Assembly: GCA_035517655.1 (NCBI GenBank)
Contig: DATIYJ010000045.1
Span: 1-58,937 of the forward strand
Length of the DNA stretch: 58,937 bases
Direction of reading: 5' to 3'
Source: Nitrospiria bacterium
GTDB lineage: Bacteria; Nitrospirota; Nitrospiria; JACQBZ01
In this document: one piece after another, positions 1 to 8,243 of the stretch
Numbering within the stretch: the first letter of the stretch is position 1
How the letters are laid out: each line of letters begins with the position of its first letter
Notes under the pieces: model-generated
Database searches by the model: none
The model's input: the letters and a program-made list of their open reading frames with translations, nothing else
What the model was told of the DNA's origin: nothing
Translations under genes and position numbers: made by a program

Positions 1-1433
1 GTCGCGGCGACGGAGATCTCGATGAAGGCCTTGGGGTAGATGCCGAGCAGAAGGACGCCGCCGACGGCGGTGAACAGGACCAGGCGCATCGGGAACGTAA
101 TCGGAATCGGAGAGGCGTCCTTCGGCATGTTGATGTAGACGCGCTTGATGACGATGAGGTAGTAGTACATCGAAATGACGATGTTGATCCCGCCGATCAC
201 GACCAGCGCCACCAGCCCCTCCTTCATCGCGGCCGCGAAAACGTAGAGCTTGCCGATGAAGCCCGCGAGCGGCGGCACGCCGGCGAGCGACAGGAAGAAG
301 ATCAAGAGCGCGAAGGCGAGCAGCGGCGAGCGCCGCGAGAGGCCGTCGTAGTCCTCGAGCTGATCGCTGTTGGTCAAGTTGGAAAAGATGATCACGACTG
401 CGAAGGCCCCGACGTTCGCGAAGAGGTAGGTCAGGAAGTAGAACAGGACCGAGTCGCCCCCCATCTTGCTCGCGGCCGCAAGGCCGATCAGCACGTTCCC
501 GATCTGCGCGATCCCGGAATAAGCCAAAAGCCGCTTGATGTTCTTCTGCGCGATCGCCACGATGTTCCCGTAGGTCATCGAGATCGCCGAGACCGCCACG
601 ATCAACCAGATCCAGTCTTCCTTGATGTCGCCCACCGTCGCCATGAAAATGCGCAGCAGGATGGCGAAGGTGGCGGCCTTGGGCGCGATCGAGAGGAAGG
701 CCGTCACCGGCGTCGGCGCGCCCTGGTAGATGTCGGGCACCCAGGCGTGGAAGGGCACCGCGCCGACCTTGAAGCCCAGCGCCACGAAGATGAGCAGGAA
801 GCCGATGATCATCCCGGGCGTCAGATGGGCGTGCATCTTGGCGAAGTCCGTGAACATAATGCTGCCCGTCTCGCCGTAGATCAGGCTGATGCCGAAGGCG
901 AGCAGCCCCGCCGCGAAGACACCCAGGATGAAATACTTGAGCCCGGCCTCGTTCGACTGCGCGTCGTCCCGGAGGTAGGCGACCAGAATATAAAATGAAA
1001 AGGTCGAGAACTCGAGCGTGATGAACATGCTCAGGAGGTCGTTCACCGAGGCCATCAGCATCATGCCCAGCGCCGCGAGCAGCCCGAGGAAATAATACTC
1101 GCCCTTGAAGTGCGGGACTTTTTTAAGATAGTCCATCGAGGCCAGGAAGACCAGTATGGTCGCGCCCAGAATGAACGCTTTAAAGAAGATCGCCAGGGGA
1201 TCGACGACGTACATGTCATGGAAGAGCGTCCCGTGACGGTCCTCGATGAAATAGTCCGCGAGCAGAGCGAAGATCCCGCCCATCCCGGCGATCGAAAGCC
1301 AGGCGAGCTGAGTCTTCCCGATCCGGGGAAACAGAAAATCAAGAAAGAGGATCACGCTCAGTAGCCCGGTCATTAAAATTTCGGGCATCAGTAGCCAGAC
1401 ATCGGCCGGCGTCATGGTAAAGGTAAAGGGCAT
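1..1433 (-). CDS. nuoN: NADH-quinone oxidoreductase subunit N (3' end outside window)
   Basis: Antiporter-like proton-pumping membrane subunit of respiratory complex I, next to NuoK in the membrane arm. I translated it from the ATG at 1433 (MPFTFTMTPADVWLL); the frame is open to base 1, so about 477 residues are present and the C-terminus is missing. Visible family motifs include LEFSTFSFYIL, FKVGAVPFHAWVPD, YSGIAQIGN and SLAGVPPLAGFIGK, the standard NuoN landmarks, with repeated hydrophobic helices throughout. It starts 2 bases after the second nuoM stop and is the last visible gene of the minus-strand nuo operon. The call is secure; only the 3' end and what follows are unknown. Confidence 0.95.
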   Translation of the reverse strand, partial: MPFTFTMTPADVWLLMPEILMTGLLSVILFLDFLFPRIGKTQLAWLSIAGMGGIFALLADYFIEDRHGTLFHDMYVVDPLAIFFKAFILGATILVFLASMDYLKKVPHFKGEYYFLGLLAALGMMLMASVNDLLSMFITLEFSTFSFYILVAYLRDDAQSNEAGLKYFILGVFAAGLLAFGISLIYGETGSIMFTDFAKMHAHLTPGMIIGFLLIFVALGFKVGAVPFHAWVPDIYQGAPTPVTAFLSIAPKAATFAILLRIFMATVGDIKEDWIWLIVAVSAISMTYGNIVAIAQKNIKRLLAYSGIAQIGNVLIGLAAASKMGGDSVLFYFLTYLFANVGAFAVVIIFSNLTNSDQLEDYDGLSRRSPLLAFALLIFFLSLAGVPPLAGFIGKLYVFAAAMKEGLVALVVIGGINIVISMYYYLIVIKRVYINMPKDASPIPITFPMRLVLFTAVGGVLLLGIYPKAFIEISVAA

Positions 1434-1435
1434 GG

Positions 1436-3013
1436 TCAGAAGAGTCCCCCGATCTGCGTGTGGGACGCGTCGCCCTGGATCGCCGCGATCAGCGGCACGA
1501 CGCCGGCCCGGATCACGCGGATGAATTGCGAGGGGAAGAGTCCGAAGTAGATGCTGGTCGCGGCCATCACCAGAAGCGGCAGGCGGTCGACGACGGGGCT
1601 CGCGTCGTGGACGTGGGCGTAGTGCGGGTCCATCGGACCGTAGAAGACGCCCCGCATCATCCGGAAGAGATAGGCCAGCGTCAGACCGATCCCCAGCACC
1701 GCGATGATCGTCTGGACCGGATAGAGGCTCCAGCTCCCGACCAGGATCATCAGCTCGCCGATGAAATTCACCGTGAGCGGCAGCCCGAACGAGGCCGCGA
1801 CCGCCACGATGAAGATCCCGGCGATAAACGGCATCCTGGACGAAAGCCCACCCAGGGACGGGATGTCCCGCGTGTGGGTCTGATCATAGACAAAGCCGGC
1901 GATGGCAAAGAGCATCCCGGTCGCAAGCGCATGGGCGAACATGTAGAGCACCGCCCCGGTCATGCTGATGACGTTCAAGGCCGCCATGCCGAGAAAGACG
2001 TAGCCCATGTGGCTTGAGGAGGAATAGCCGATCACGTACTTGGTGTCTCTTTGAAAGTAGGCCACGAGGCCGCCGTAGACGATGCTGAAGACGCAGAGAA
2101 CCGCGGCCAGCGGCATCCATTCGCGCGTCGCTTCCGGAAACAGTGTATACCCGACCCGGATGATCGAAAAATGGCCCAGCTTCATCAGAACGCCGGCGTG
2201 GAGCATGCTCACGGCGGCCGGCGCGGCGGCATGGCCGACGGGCGACCAGGAATGAAGCGGCCAGAGCGGGGCGATCGTCGCGAAGCCGAAGAAGATCAGC
2301 AGGAAGAGGAGGCCGTGCAGCGATTGCGGTATATGGCCGTGGGCCTGGAGCTCGACGAGGTTGAAGGTGTTCAGCCCGGACGTGGCGTAGATGATCAGGA
2401 TCGCCACGAGCGCCACGACGGCGCCGGCGGACAGGAACAGCGTCAGCTTCATCGCGGCGTATTCCTTGCTGTTCGAGCCGAAATTGAAAATGAAGCCGAC
2501 CGAATCCCGTTTCTGCCTGTCGGACATCTCGAGGTAGCCCTTGGTGTGGCTGCCCCAGATGCCGAGCAGGACGTACATCGGCAGCACGGACATCTCGTAG
2601 AAAAAGTATAAAAAGAACAGATCGAGCGAAACGTAGACCCCGATCGTGGCGGCGGCGAGAATCAACAGAAAGGCGTAGAACTCCTTCGCCCGGTCCTTGA
2701 TGTGCCAGGAGATGAAGACGCCGGTGAACAGAAGGATCGAGGAGGCCAGGACCAGCGGGATGCTGATGCCGTCCACCCCGAGGAAGAAGGAGATGCCGAG
2801 GTCCTTGGACCAGACGTACTGCTCCGTGAACTGGTAGCCGCCCGCGGTCGAGTCGTAGTGATAGAGTAGATAGAAGGAGGCCAGCGTCGGGATGAGCCCG
2901 GCGATCGCGGCGACCGTCCGGACGAGCAGGGGTTTTTCGTTCGGAATGAAGAGCAGGATCACCACCCCGACAAACGGCGCGAACAGTATGATCGAAAGAA
3001 TGTGTTCCGTCAT
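1436..3013 (-). CDS. nuoM: NADH-quinone oxidoreductase subunit M, second copy (NuoM2)
   Basis: Second of two adjacent NuoM-type proton-pumping subunits, 525 residues and highly hydrophobic. Key charged residues of the antiporter fold are present: the Glu in FFYEMSVLPMY, the Lys in GVLMKLGHF and the Glu in FIGELMIL. It differs clearly from the upstream copy: a hydrophilic insertion of roughly 25 residues follows the GIWGSH segment, and PVGHAAAPAAVSMLHAG replaces the more canonical loop. Its ATG overlaps the stop of the first nuoM (ATGA). The two copies are too divergent to be a recent tandem duplication. Having both between nuoL and nuoN is the hallmark of the '2M' type complex I with a fourth pumping subunit. 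Confidence 0.93.
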   Translation of the reverse strand: MTEHILSIILFAPFVGVVILLFIPNEKPLLVRTVAAIAGLIPTLASFYLLYHYDSTAGGYQFTEQYVWSKDLGISFFLGVDGISIPLVLASSILLFTGVFISWHIKDRAKEFYAFLLILAAATIGVYVSLDLFFLYFFYEMSVLPMYVLLGIWGSHTKGYLEMSDRQKRDSVGFIFNFGSNSKEYAAMKLTLFLSAGAVVALVAILIIYATSGLNTFNLVELQAHGHIPQSLHGLLFLLIFFGFATIAPLWPLHSWSPVGHAAAPAAVSMLHAGVLMKLGHFSIIRVGYTLFPEATREWMPLAAVLCVFSIVYGGLVAYFQRDTKYVIGYSSSSHMGYVFLGMAALNVISMTGAVLYMFAHALATGMLFAIAGFVYDQTHTRDIPSLGGLSSRMPFIAGIFIVAVAASFGLPLTVNFIGELMILVGSWSLYPVQTIIAVLGIGLTLAYLFRMMRGVFYGPMDPHYAHVHDASPVVDRLPLLVMAATSIYFGLFPSQFIRVIRAGVVPLIAAIQGDASHTQIGGLF

Positions 3014-4662
3014 TTCACCGATCCTTGGGCCGCGTTCATTTCCGGAAGGCCCGCAGCGGCCCCCGGATCGGCCAGCATTTTTAAGAGATAGGCGTGCGGA
3101 TTGTTCGGGTCGTATTGGACGAAGGGATTCAAGGGCAGTTCCCGCTTCTCCACTCGATCGACGACGGCGCGGACCGAGGGCTCCATGCGGGACAGCAGCG
3201 GCGCGGGATACAGCCCGATCCAGAGAATCAGGACGACCATCGTGCCGGCGATCATCGCTTCCCGAACATTCAAATCCGGCAGGACGGCGATCTCCGCCTT
3301 TTCAATCTTCCCCAGCATGATCCGCTCGTACATCCAGAGCAGGTAGGCCGCCCCCAGGATCACCGCGATCACGCCGATAACGGCGTACAGCGGACCGGAC
3401 TTGAACGCGCCAACCAGGATCATGAATTCCCCGACGAAGACATTCGTCCCCGGCAGCGCCAGGGAGGCCAGGACGATGATCAGGAAGAGCGCCGCCAGGA
3501 GGGGCGCCTTCTTCGCGAGGCCCCCGTAATCGTCCATGTTGAGCGAGCCCCGCCGGTCGAGGAGGAAGCCCACGACAAAGATCAGGCCGGCGCCGGCGAC
3601 GCCCAGATTCACCATCTGGAGCAGCGCGCCCTCGATGCCGATCTGGTTCAAGGCGAACAAGCCCACCGTCACGAAACCGAGATGGCTGATGCCGGCGTAG
3701 GCCATCATCGTCATCAGGTTCGGCTGGGACAGCGCGATGAAGGCTCCGTAGAGCAGGCCGATCAGCGCCAGCGCCATCATCAAGGGCACGGCGGCCTGCG
3801 CGGCGTCGGGGGTCAGCGGAAGGTTGAAGCGCAGCAGGCCGTAGCTGCCCAGCTTCACCCCGGAGAGCATGACGCTCACCGCGATCGGCCCCTCCAGCAT
3901 CGCCTCGGGCAGCCAGGTGTGGAAGGGAAAGATCGGGCCCTTGACGGCAAAACCGAGAAAGACCAGCCCGAAGACCCAGAGCTGTTTATCGAAGGCGACC
4001 GGCGCGCTCAGAAGTTTCTGGTAATCGAAGGAATAGGGTTCGAGGCCGTGGATCTGGACCGCCCAGTCGTGATAATTGAGGTACAGAATAATAAAGCCGA
4101 CCAGCATCAGGACGCTGCCGGTCAGGTTGTAGACGACGTATTTCAGCGCGGCATACTCCCGCCGGGGCCCGTTCCCCCAGGTCTTGATCAGGAAGTACAT
4201 CGGGATCAGCATCACCTCCCAGAAGACGAAGAAGAGGACCAGATCCAGCGACACAAACACCCCGATCATCGTCGCCTCCAGGATGAGAAGGCAGATCAAA
4301 TATTCCCGGAGATGCTCCCGCACCCGGTCCCAGGAATAAATCAGGGTCAGAACCGTCAGGAGCGCCGTGAGGATGACGAGAAACAGGCTGACCCCGTCGA
4401 TCCCGATGTGGTAGCCGATGCCCAGCGGGGCGATCCAGGGGATCGACTCGACGAACTGCATCGCCGGAACGCCCGACGCAAATTTAAAGAAAAGAAGGAG
4501 GGAGAGAGCCAGCACGACGAGGCTGACGATCAGCGCCTCGACCCGGGCGCCCCTGGCGTCCTTGCGCATCCAGAGACTCAGCGCGCCCGCGACCGGAAGA
4601 AAGATCAGGAGCGTCAGTACGGGAAAACCGAGCTGTTGATTCCAGAAGATTTGGAGATTCAT
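3010..4662 (-). CDS. nuoM: NADH-quinone oxidoreductase subunit M, first copy (NuoM1)
   Basis: Antiporter-like membrane subunit of complex I, 550 residues. The frame is open far upstream inside nuoL, but the real start is the ATG at 4662 (MNLQIFWNQQLGFPVL), five bases after the nuoL stop. Motifs seen are VFWEVMLIPMYFLI (Glu of the first half-channel), FPFHTWLPEA, GVKLGSYGLLRF (Lys), YAGISHLGF and FVGEFMIL (Glu), so both proton half-channels look intact. A hydrophilic tail of about 60 residues follows the last helix and is longer than usual. It overlaps the second nuoM by 4 bases, so the two are translationally coupled. Confidence 0.93.
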   Translation of the reverse strand: MNLQIFWNQQLGFPVLTLLIFLPVAGALSLWMRKDARGARVEALIVSLVVLALSLLLFFKFASGVPAMQFVESIPWIAPLGIGYHIGIDGVSLFLVILTALLTVLTLIYSWDRVREHLREYLICLLILEATMIGVFVSLDLVLFFVFWEVMLIPMYFLIKTWGNGPRREYAALKYVVYNLTGSVLMLVGFIILYLNYHDWAVQIHGLEPYSFDYQKLLSAPVAFDKQLWVFGLVFLGFAVKGPIFPFHTWLPEAMLEGPIAVSVMLSGVKLGSYGLLRFNLPLTPDAAQAAVPLMMALALIGLLYGAFIALSQPNLMTMMAYAGISHLGFVTVGLFALNQIGIEGALLQMVNLGVAGAGLIFVVGFLLDRRGSLNMDDYGGLAKKAPLLAALFLIIVLASLALPGTNVFVGEFMILVGAFKSGPLYAVIGVIAVILGAAYLLWMYERIMLGKIEKAEIAVLPDLNVREAMIAGTMVVLILWIGLYPAPLLSRMEPSVRAVVDRVEKRELPLNPFVQYDPNNPHAYLLKMLADPGAAAGLPEMNAAQGSVK

Positions 4663-4667
4663 GAACG

Positions 4668-6674
4668 CTAATGCCCCGCGCCGAGCGACAGGCGGGTCAG
4701 CAGAACGGAAACCGCCGTGTCGTCGATGAACCACAGATACAAATTGACCAGGATCACGATGCCGACCACCAGGAGCGCGGCGTAATGATGCACCATCCCC
4801 GACTGGATTCTCCGGAGCATCGAGGCGGCGATGTGGTTCGCGTAGCCGACGATGTTCAGGAGACCGTAGATCACGTACTTCTCGATCCACGTGCTCAAGG
4901 CCGCCCCCCGCTGGGCGAGACTTCCCACGGCGTTGACGATCCCGTCGATCACGCGGTCGTCGAAGCGCTTCGCGATCCGACCGAGATCCTTGGACGGCTC
5001 CACCACCGTCGCGTCGTAGAGCTCGTCCACCCAGTACTTGTTGTAGAGGACCGAATGGGCCGTCGCAAAGCGGGCCGCAAGCCGCCCGGCCGTCTCCGGC
5101 GCCTTCAGATAAATCCCTCGGGCCGCGAGCCACCCGGCCAGGGCCACCGTCACGGAGAGCGCCATCAAAATCATGTCGATCGCGCCGAAGCCGTGCGCGG
5201 CCTGCGCGCCGGCCGCCGTCCCGAGGAACTGATGGATCCAGCCCTCCTCCGGCGGAAAGCCGAGCAGCAGCCCGCCCAGAAGCGAAAGCGCCGCCAGCGC
5301 GATCAGGGGATAGATCATCACGTTGGGCGACTCGTGAAGATGTTGCTCCACGTCGTGATCCATCCGGGAAGAACCGAAAAAGGTCATGTAGACCTGGCGA
5401 AACATATAAAAGGAGGTCATCGCGGCGGCCGCGAGTCCCATGAACCACAGAAGGGGATAGCCCTGCTTGAAGGCCGCGCCCAGGATCTCGTCCTTGCTCC
5501 AGAATCCGGCCAGCGGCGGTATGCCGGCGATGGCGATCGCGCCGATGATGAAGACCGTCGCGGTCTTGGGCAGACGCTTCGCCAGGCCGCCCATCTTCCG
5601 CATGTCCTGCTCCCCGCCCATCGCGTGGATCACGCTGCCGGCCGACATGAACAGGAGCGCCTTGAAGAAGGCGTGGGTCACCAGATGGAAAATGGCCGAG
5701 GCGTAGGCCCCCACGCCGCAGGCCAGGAACATGTAGCCGAGCTGGCTGACGGTCGAGTAGGCCAGCACCCGCTTGATGTCGTACTGAACGAGGCCGATGG
5801 TGGCCGCGAAAAGCGCCGTCGCCGCCCCGATCACGGCCACCGTCTCGAGCGAGACGGGCGCCATATTAAACAGGACATGGTTGCGGACGACCATGTAGAC
5901 GCCGGCCGTCACCATCGTGGCGGCGTGGATCAGGGCCGAAACCGGCGTCGGGCCTTCCATCGCGTCCGGAAGCCAGGTGTAAAGCGGCAGCTGGGCCGAC
6001 TTGCCGATCGCGCCGACGAAGAGGCAGAGCGTGATCGCGGTCGCCGTCGCGGCCGAGAGCTCCCCCGCGCGCGAGAAAACGTCGGCGTAATTGAGCGTGC
6101 CGAAATGGTCGAAGATCAAAAAGAGGCCGACGAGGAAGCCGGCGTCGCCGATCCGGTTCACGACGAAGGCCTTCGTGCCGGCCTTGATGGCCGAGCTCCG
6201 CTCGTACCAGAAGCCGATCAGCAGATAGGAGCAGAGGCCGACGCCCTCCCAGCCGACGAACATCACGAGGTAGTTGCCGCCCATCACCAGGATCAGCATC
6301 GATACGGTGAACAGGTTCAGGTAGGTGAAGTAGCGGGCGTAGCCGGAATCGCCGCGCATGTAGCCGATCGAGTAGGCGTGGATCAGGAAGCCGACCCCGG
6401 TGATCACCATCAGCATGACGGCCGTCAGCGGATCGATCAGGGCGTTGAACTCGACCGCGAGATCCCCGCCCGGGATCCAAGTGAACAGGGCGGCGACCGC
6501 GGGCGCGGGATCGGCGATCACCCGGGCCAGCGTCGCCGAGGCGACCAGGAACGACAGCCCGACCGAGCCGACGGCCGTCGCGCTCACCGCGCGCTCGGAC
6601 AGCCGGTGGCCGGCCAGCCCGTTGATCAGGACGGCCAGCAGCGGAAAAGCCGGTATGAGCCAGATGATGTCCAT
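4668..6674 (-). CDS. nuoL: NADH-quinone oxidoreductase subunit L with extended lateral helix region
   Basis: Distal proton-pumping subunit of complex I, 668 residues, clearly longer than the roughly 613 of E. coli NuoL. The antiporter core shows WEGVGLCSYLLIGFW, LPLYTWLPDAMEGPTPVSALIHAATMV and YSTVSQLGYM. After the last core helix the amphipathic lateral-helix segment runs from about residue 555 to 640. By comparison with remembered E. coli NuoL, it has about 25 extra residues around EKYVIYGLLNIVGYANH before the final anchor helix. A longer lateral helix is what is known to accompany an extra NuoM, because it must span one more subunit. The ribosome-binding site is weak, and a 165-base gap separates it from nuoK. 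Confidence 0.94.
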   Translation of the reverse strand: MDIIWLIPAFPLLAVLINGLAGHRLSERAVSATAVGSVGLSFLVASATLARVIADPAPAVAALFTWIPGGDLAVEFNALIDPLTAVMLMVITGVGFLIHAYSIGYMRGDSGYARYFTYLNLFTVSMLILVMGGNYLVMFVGWEGVGLCSYLLIGFWYERSSAIKAGTKAFVVNRIGDAGFLVGLFLIFDHFGTLNYADVFSRAGELSAATATAITLCLFVGAIGKSAQLPLYTWLPDAMEGPTPVSALIHAATMVTAGVYMVVRNHVLFNMAPVSLETVAVIGAATALFAATIGLVQYDIKRVLAYSTVSQLGYMFLACGVGAYASAIFHLVTHAFFKALLFMSAGSVIHAMGGEQDMRKMGGLAKRLPKTATVFIIGAIAIAGIPPLAGFWSKDEILGAAFKQGYPLLWFMGLAAAAMTSFYMFRQVYMTFFGSSRMDHDVEQHLHESPNVMIYPLIALAALSLLGGLLLGFPPEEGWIHQFLGTAAGAQAAHGFGAIDMILMALSVTVALAGWLAARGIYLKAPETAGRLAARFATAHSVLYNKYWVDELYDATVVEPSKDLGRIAKRFDDRVIDGIVNAVGSLAQRGAALSTWIEKYVIYGLLNIVGYANHIAASMLRRIQSGMVHHYAALLVVGIVILVNLYLWFIDDTAVSVLLTRLSLGAGH

Positions 6675-6694
6675 TGGATTATTTTTTACTCAAA

Positions 6695-6832
6695 TCGGCG
6701 GGTCCTGTCCTTCGGCAGCCCCATCCGTCCTCACTCAGCATCTTCCAAAGGGTTGCCGGGAAACCACACGAAAATCTCCTCGGCCTTTCCGTTGCGGTCG
6801 GATGGGGCGCCCGGCCTGCGGACACCCGCCGA
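6695..6832 (-). other. Nested inverted-repeat element between nuoK and nuoL
   Basis: The only sizeable gap inside the nuo operon (6675-6839) is built from nested inverted repeats. The outer arms are 9 bases (6695-6703 with 6824-6832) and the inner arms are 10 bases (6718-6727 with 6799-6808), both perfect, with further partial pairing between them. The inner loop is about 71 bases. As RNA it would fold into one long imperfect hairpin with a large internal domain. I see no credible ORF and no match to a riboswitch class I know. It could be an intra-operon processing or attenuation structure, or a small mobile palindromic element. Confidence 0.6.
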
Positions 6833-6839
6833 CACTCTG

Positions 6840-7142
6840 TCACCATTTCAACAAATTAATCTGATCCACGTTCGTCGCGATCCGGCCGCGGAAGACCACG
6901 ATGATGATCGCCAGGCCGACGGCCGCCTCGCCGGCGGCCACGGCGATGATGAACAGGGCCACGATCTGTCCGGCCATCGAATCGAGATAGGACGAGAACG
7001 CGACCAAGTTGAGGTTGGCCGCGTTGAGCATGATCTCGACCGCCATCAGGATGATGATGAAATTCCGCCGGATCAGGACGCCGATCAAGCCGGTCACGAA
7101 CAGAACGGTGCTCACCACGAGGTAAGACGACAACGGGATCAT
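6840..7142 (-). CDS. nuoK: NADH-quinone oxidoreductase subunit K
   Basis: Small membrane subunit of complex I, 100 residues with three transmembrane helices, related to MrpC. Conserved acidic residues sit in the second and third helices: the Glu in ILMAVEIMLNAANLN and the Glu in AVAAGEAAVGLAI. Length and motifs are standard. The ATG at 7142 overlaps the end of nuoJ by 4 bases, so the pair is translationally coupled. Downstream, the operon is interrupted by the inverted-repeat gap before nuoL. Nothing is unusual in the protein itself. Confidence 0.95.
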   Translation of the reverse strand: MIPLSSYLVVSTVLFVTGLIGVLIRRNFIIILMAVEIMLNAANLNLVAFSSYLDSMAGQIVALFIIAVAAGEAAVGLAIIIVVFRGRIATNVDQINLLKW

Positions 7143-7672
7143 CCGGACGTCCTCCCGCTTCCGGCTTCCGGCGGGCGGTCCTTGGCCAGCACGATGGCGC
7201 CGATGATCGCGCCCAGCAGGAAGACCCCGACGATTTCAAAGGGCAGAAAATAGTCGTTGAAGAGGACGATGCCGATGGTGTGGCTGTGGCCGAAGGCCGT
7301 CACCTTGTCGGGCGTGACGTCGCCCGGTTTTCCGGCAAAGGGCGAACGGAGCAGGAGCCAGAAGACCTGCCCGGCGGAAAGAAGCGCGAAAAAAAGCCAG
7401 AAGGCGTAGCGGCGATGGAGGAAGCGCTCCTCGCTCTTGAGGTTCAGGAGCATCAGGACGAAGAGGTAGAGCACCAGGATCGCGCCGGCGTAGATGATGA
7501 TCTGGACGGCCGCGATGAACTCGGCGTTCAACAAAACAAAAAACCCTGCGATGTGGAACAGCAGGGACAGGAGGGCCAGGCCGCAATGGACCGGGTTTCT
7601 CAATCCGACGGTCAGCACGGCGCTCGTGATGCTGGCGAAGGCCAGGTAGTAGAAGAAAACCTGCTGGACCAT
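7139..7672 (-). CDS. nuoJ: NADH-quinone oxidoreductase subunit J
   Basis: Membrane subunit J of complex I, 177 residues with about five helices. The signature of TM3 and its surroundings is visible: AEFIAAVQIIIYAGAILVLYLFVLML, which contains the conserved pi-bulge region thought to move during coupling. The C-terminus ends in a polar tail (AKDRPPEAGSGRTSG) and overlaps nuoK by 4 bases. It begins 10 bases after the nuoI stop. Note that nuoH, usually upstream near nuoI, is not here. Confidence 0.94.
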   Translation of the reverse strand: MVQQVFFYYLAFASITSAVLTVGLRNPVHCGLALLSLLFHIAGFFVLLNAEFIAAVQIIIYAGAILVLYLFVLMLLNLKSEERFLHRRYAFWLFFALLSAGQVFWLLLRSPFAGKPGDVTPDKVTAFGHSHTIGIVLFNDYFLPFEIVGVFLLGAIIGAIVLAKDRPPEAGSGRTSG

Positions 7673-7682
7673 GGAGGGCCGG

Positions 7683-8243
7683 CTACTCCTTCTTCTCGGT
7701 CAGGACGGGGAACGGGAACTTATACCGGTACGCTTTGGCGGTTTCATCGGCCTGTTCCTGACGGTGGGCCACCAGGTACGCCTTCGCGTCGGCGAAGTAT
7801 TTGTCGCCGATCTCGTACAGTTTTTTCTTGTCGAAATAGAGGTCGCGCTTGTTCTCAGTGGAATACTCGTAAAGCTTCGTCATCCCGAGGGCGTTGACCG
7901 GGCAGGCCTCCACGCAGAATCCGCAGAAGACGCATTTCGTCATGTCGATGTAAAATTCGCTGGCGTAGCGGACCAAGGGCTGGTCCGGGATCTGCTCGCT
8001 GACGACCTTGATGCAGCGCGACGGGCAGGCCGCCTCGCACAGGTCGCAGCCCACGCAGCGCTCCACCCCGTCGTCGTAGCGCAGCAGCGCCAGCGCGCCG
8101 CGGTGCGTGTCGGGCAGGGCCCGTTTCACGTGCGGGTATTGAAAGGTCACCCCTTTGCCGAACATGTGCCGGAAGACCACCCACAACGCATTGACGATTT
8201 CCAGCATCAGGATCTTTTGGATCAGACTGCGGCCTTTTTTCAC
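7683..8243 (-). CDS. nuoI: NADH-quinone oxidoreductase subunit I (two 4Fe-4S clusters)
   Basis: Peripheral-arm ferredoxin-like subunit of complex I, which passes electrons from NuoG to NuoB. The two cluster motifs are CVGCDLCEAACP and CVFCGFCVEACP, each with the expected CxxCxxCxxxCP spacing. The frame is open far into nuoG. The start chosen is the GTG at 8243 because it overlaps the nuoG stop as GTGA, giving 186 residues beginning MKKGRSLIQKILMLEIVNAL. nuoG and nuoI are therefore directly coupled, which leaves no room for the nuoH gene that normally lies between them. Confidence 0.93.
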   Translation of the reverse strand: MKKGRSLIQKILMLEIVNALWVVFRHMFGKGVTFQYPHVKRALPDTHRGALALLRYDDGVERCVGCDLCEAACPSRCIKVVSEQIPDQPLVRYASEFYIDMTKCVFCGFCVEACPVNALGMTKLYEYSTENKRDLYFDKKKLYEIGDKYFADAKAYLVAHRQEQADETAKAYRYKFPFPVLTEKKE

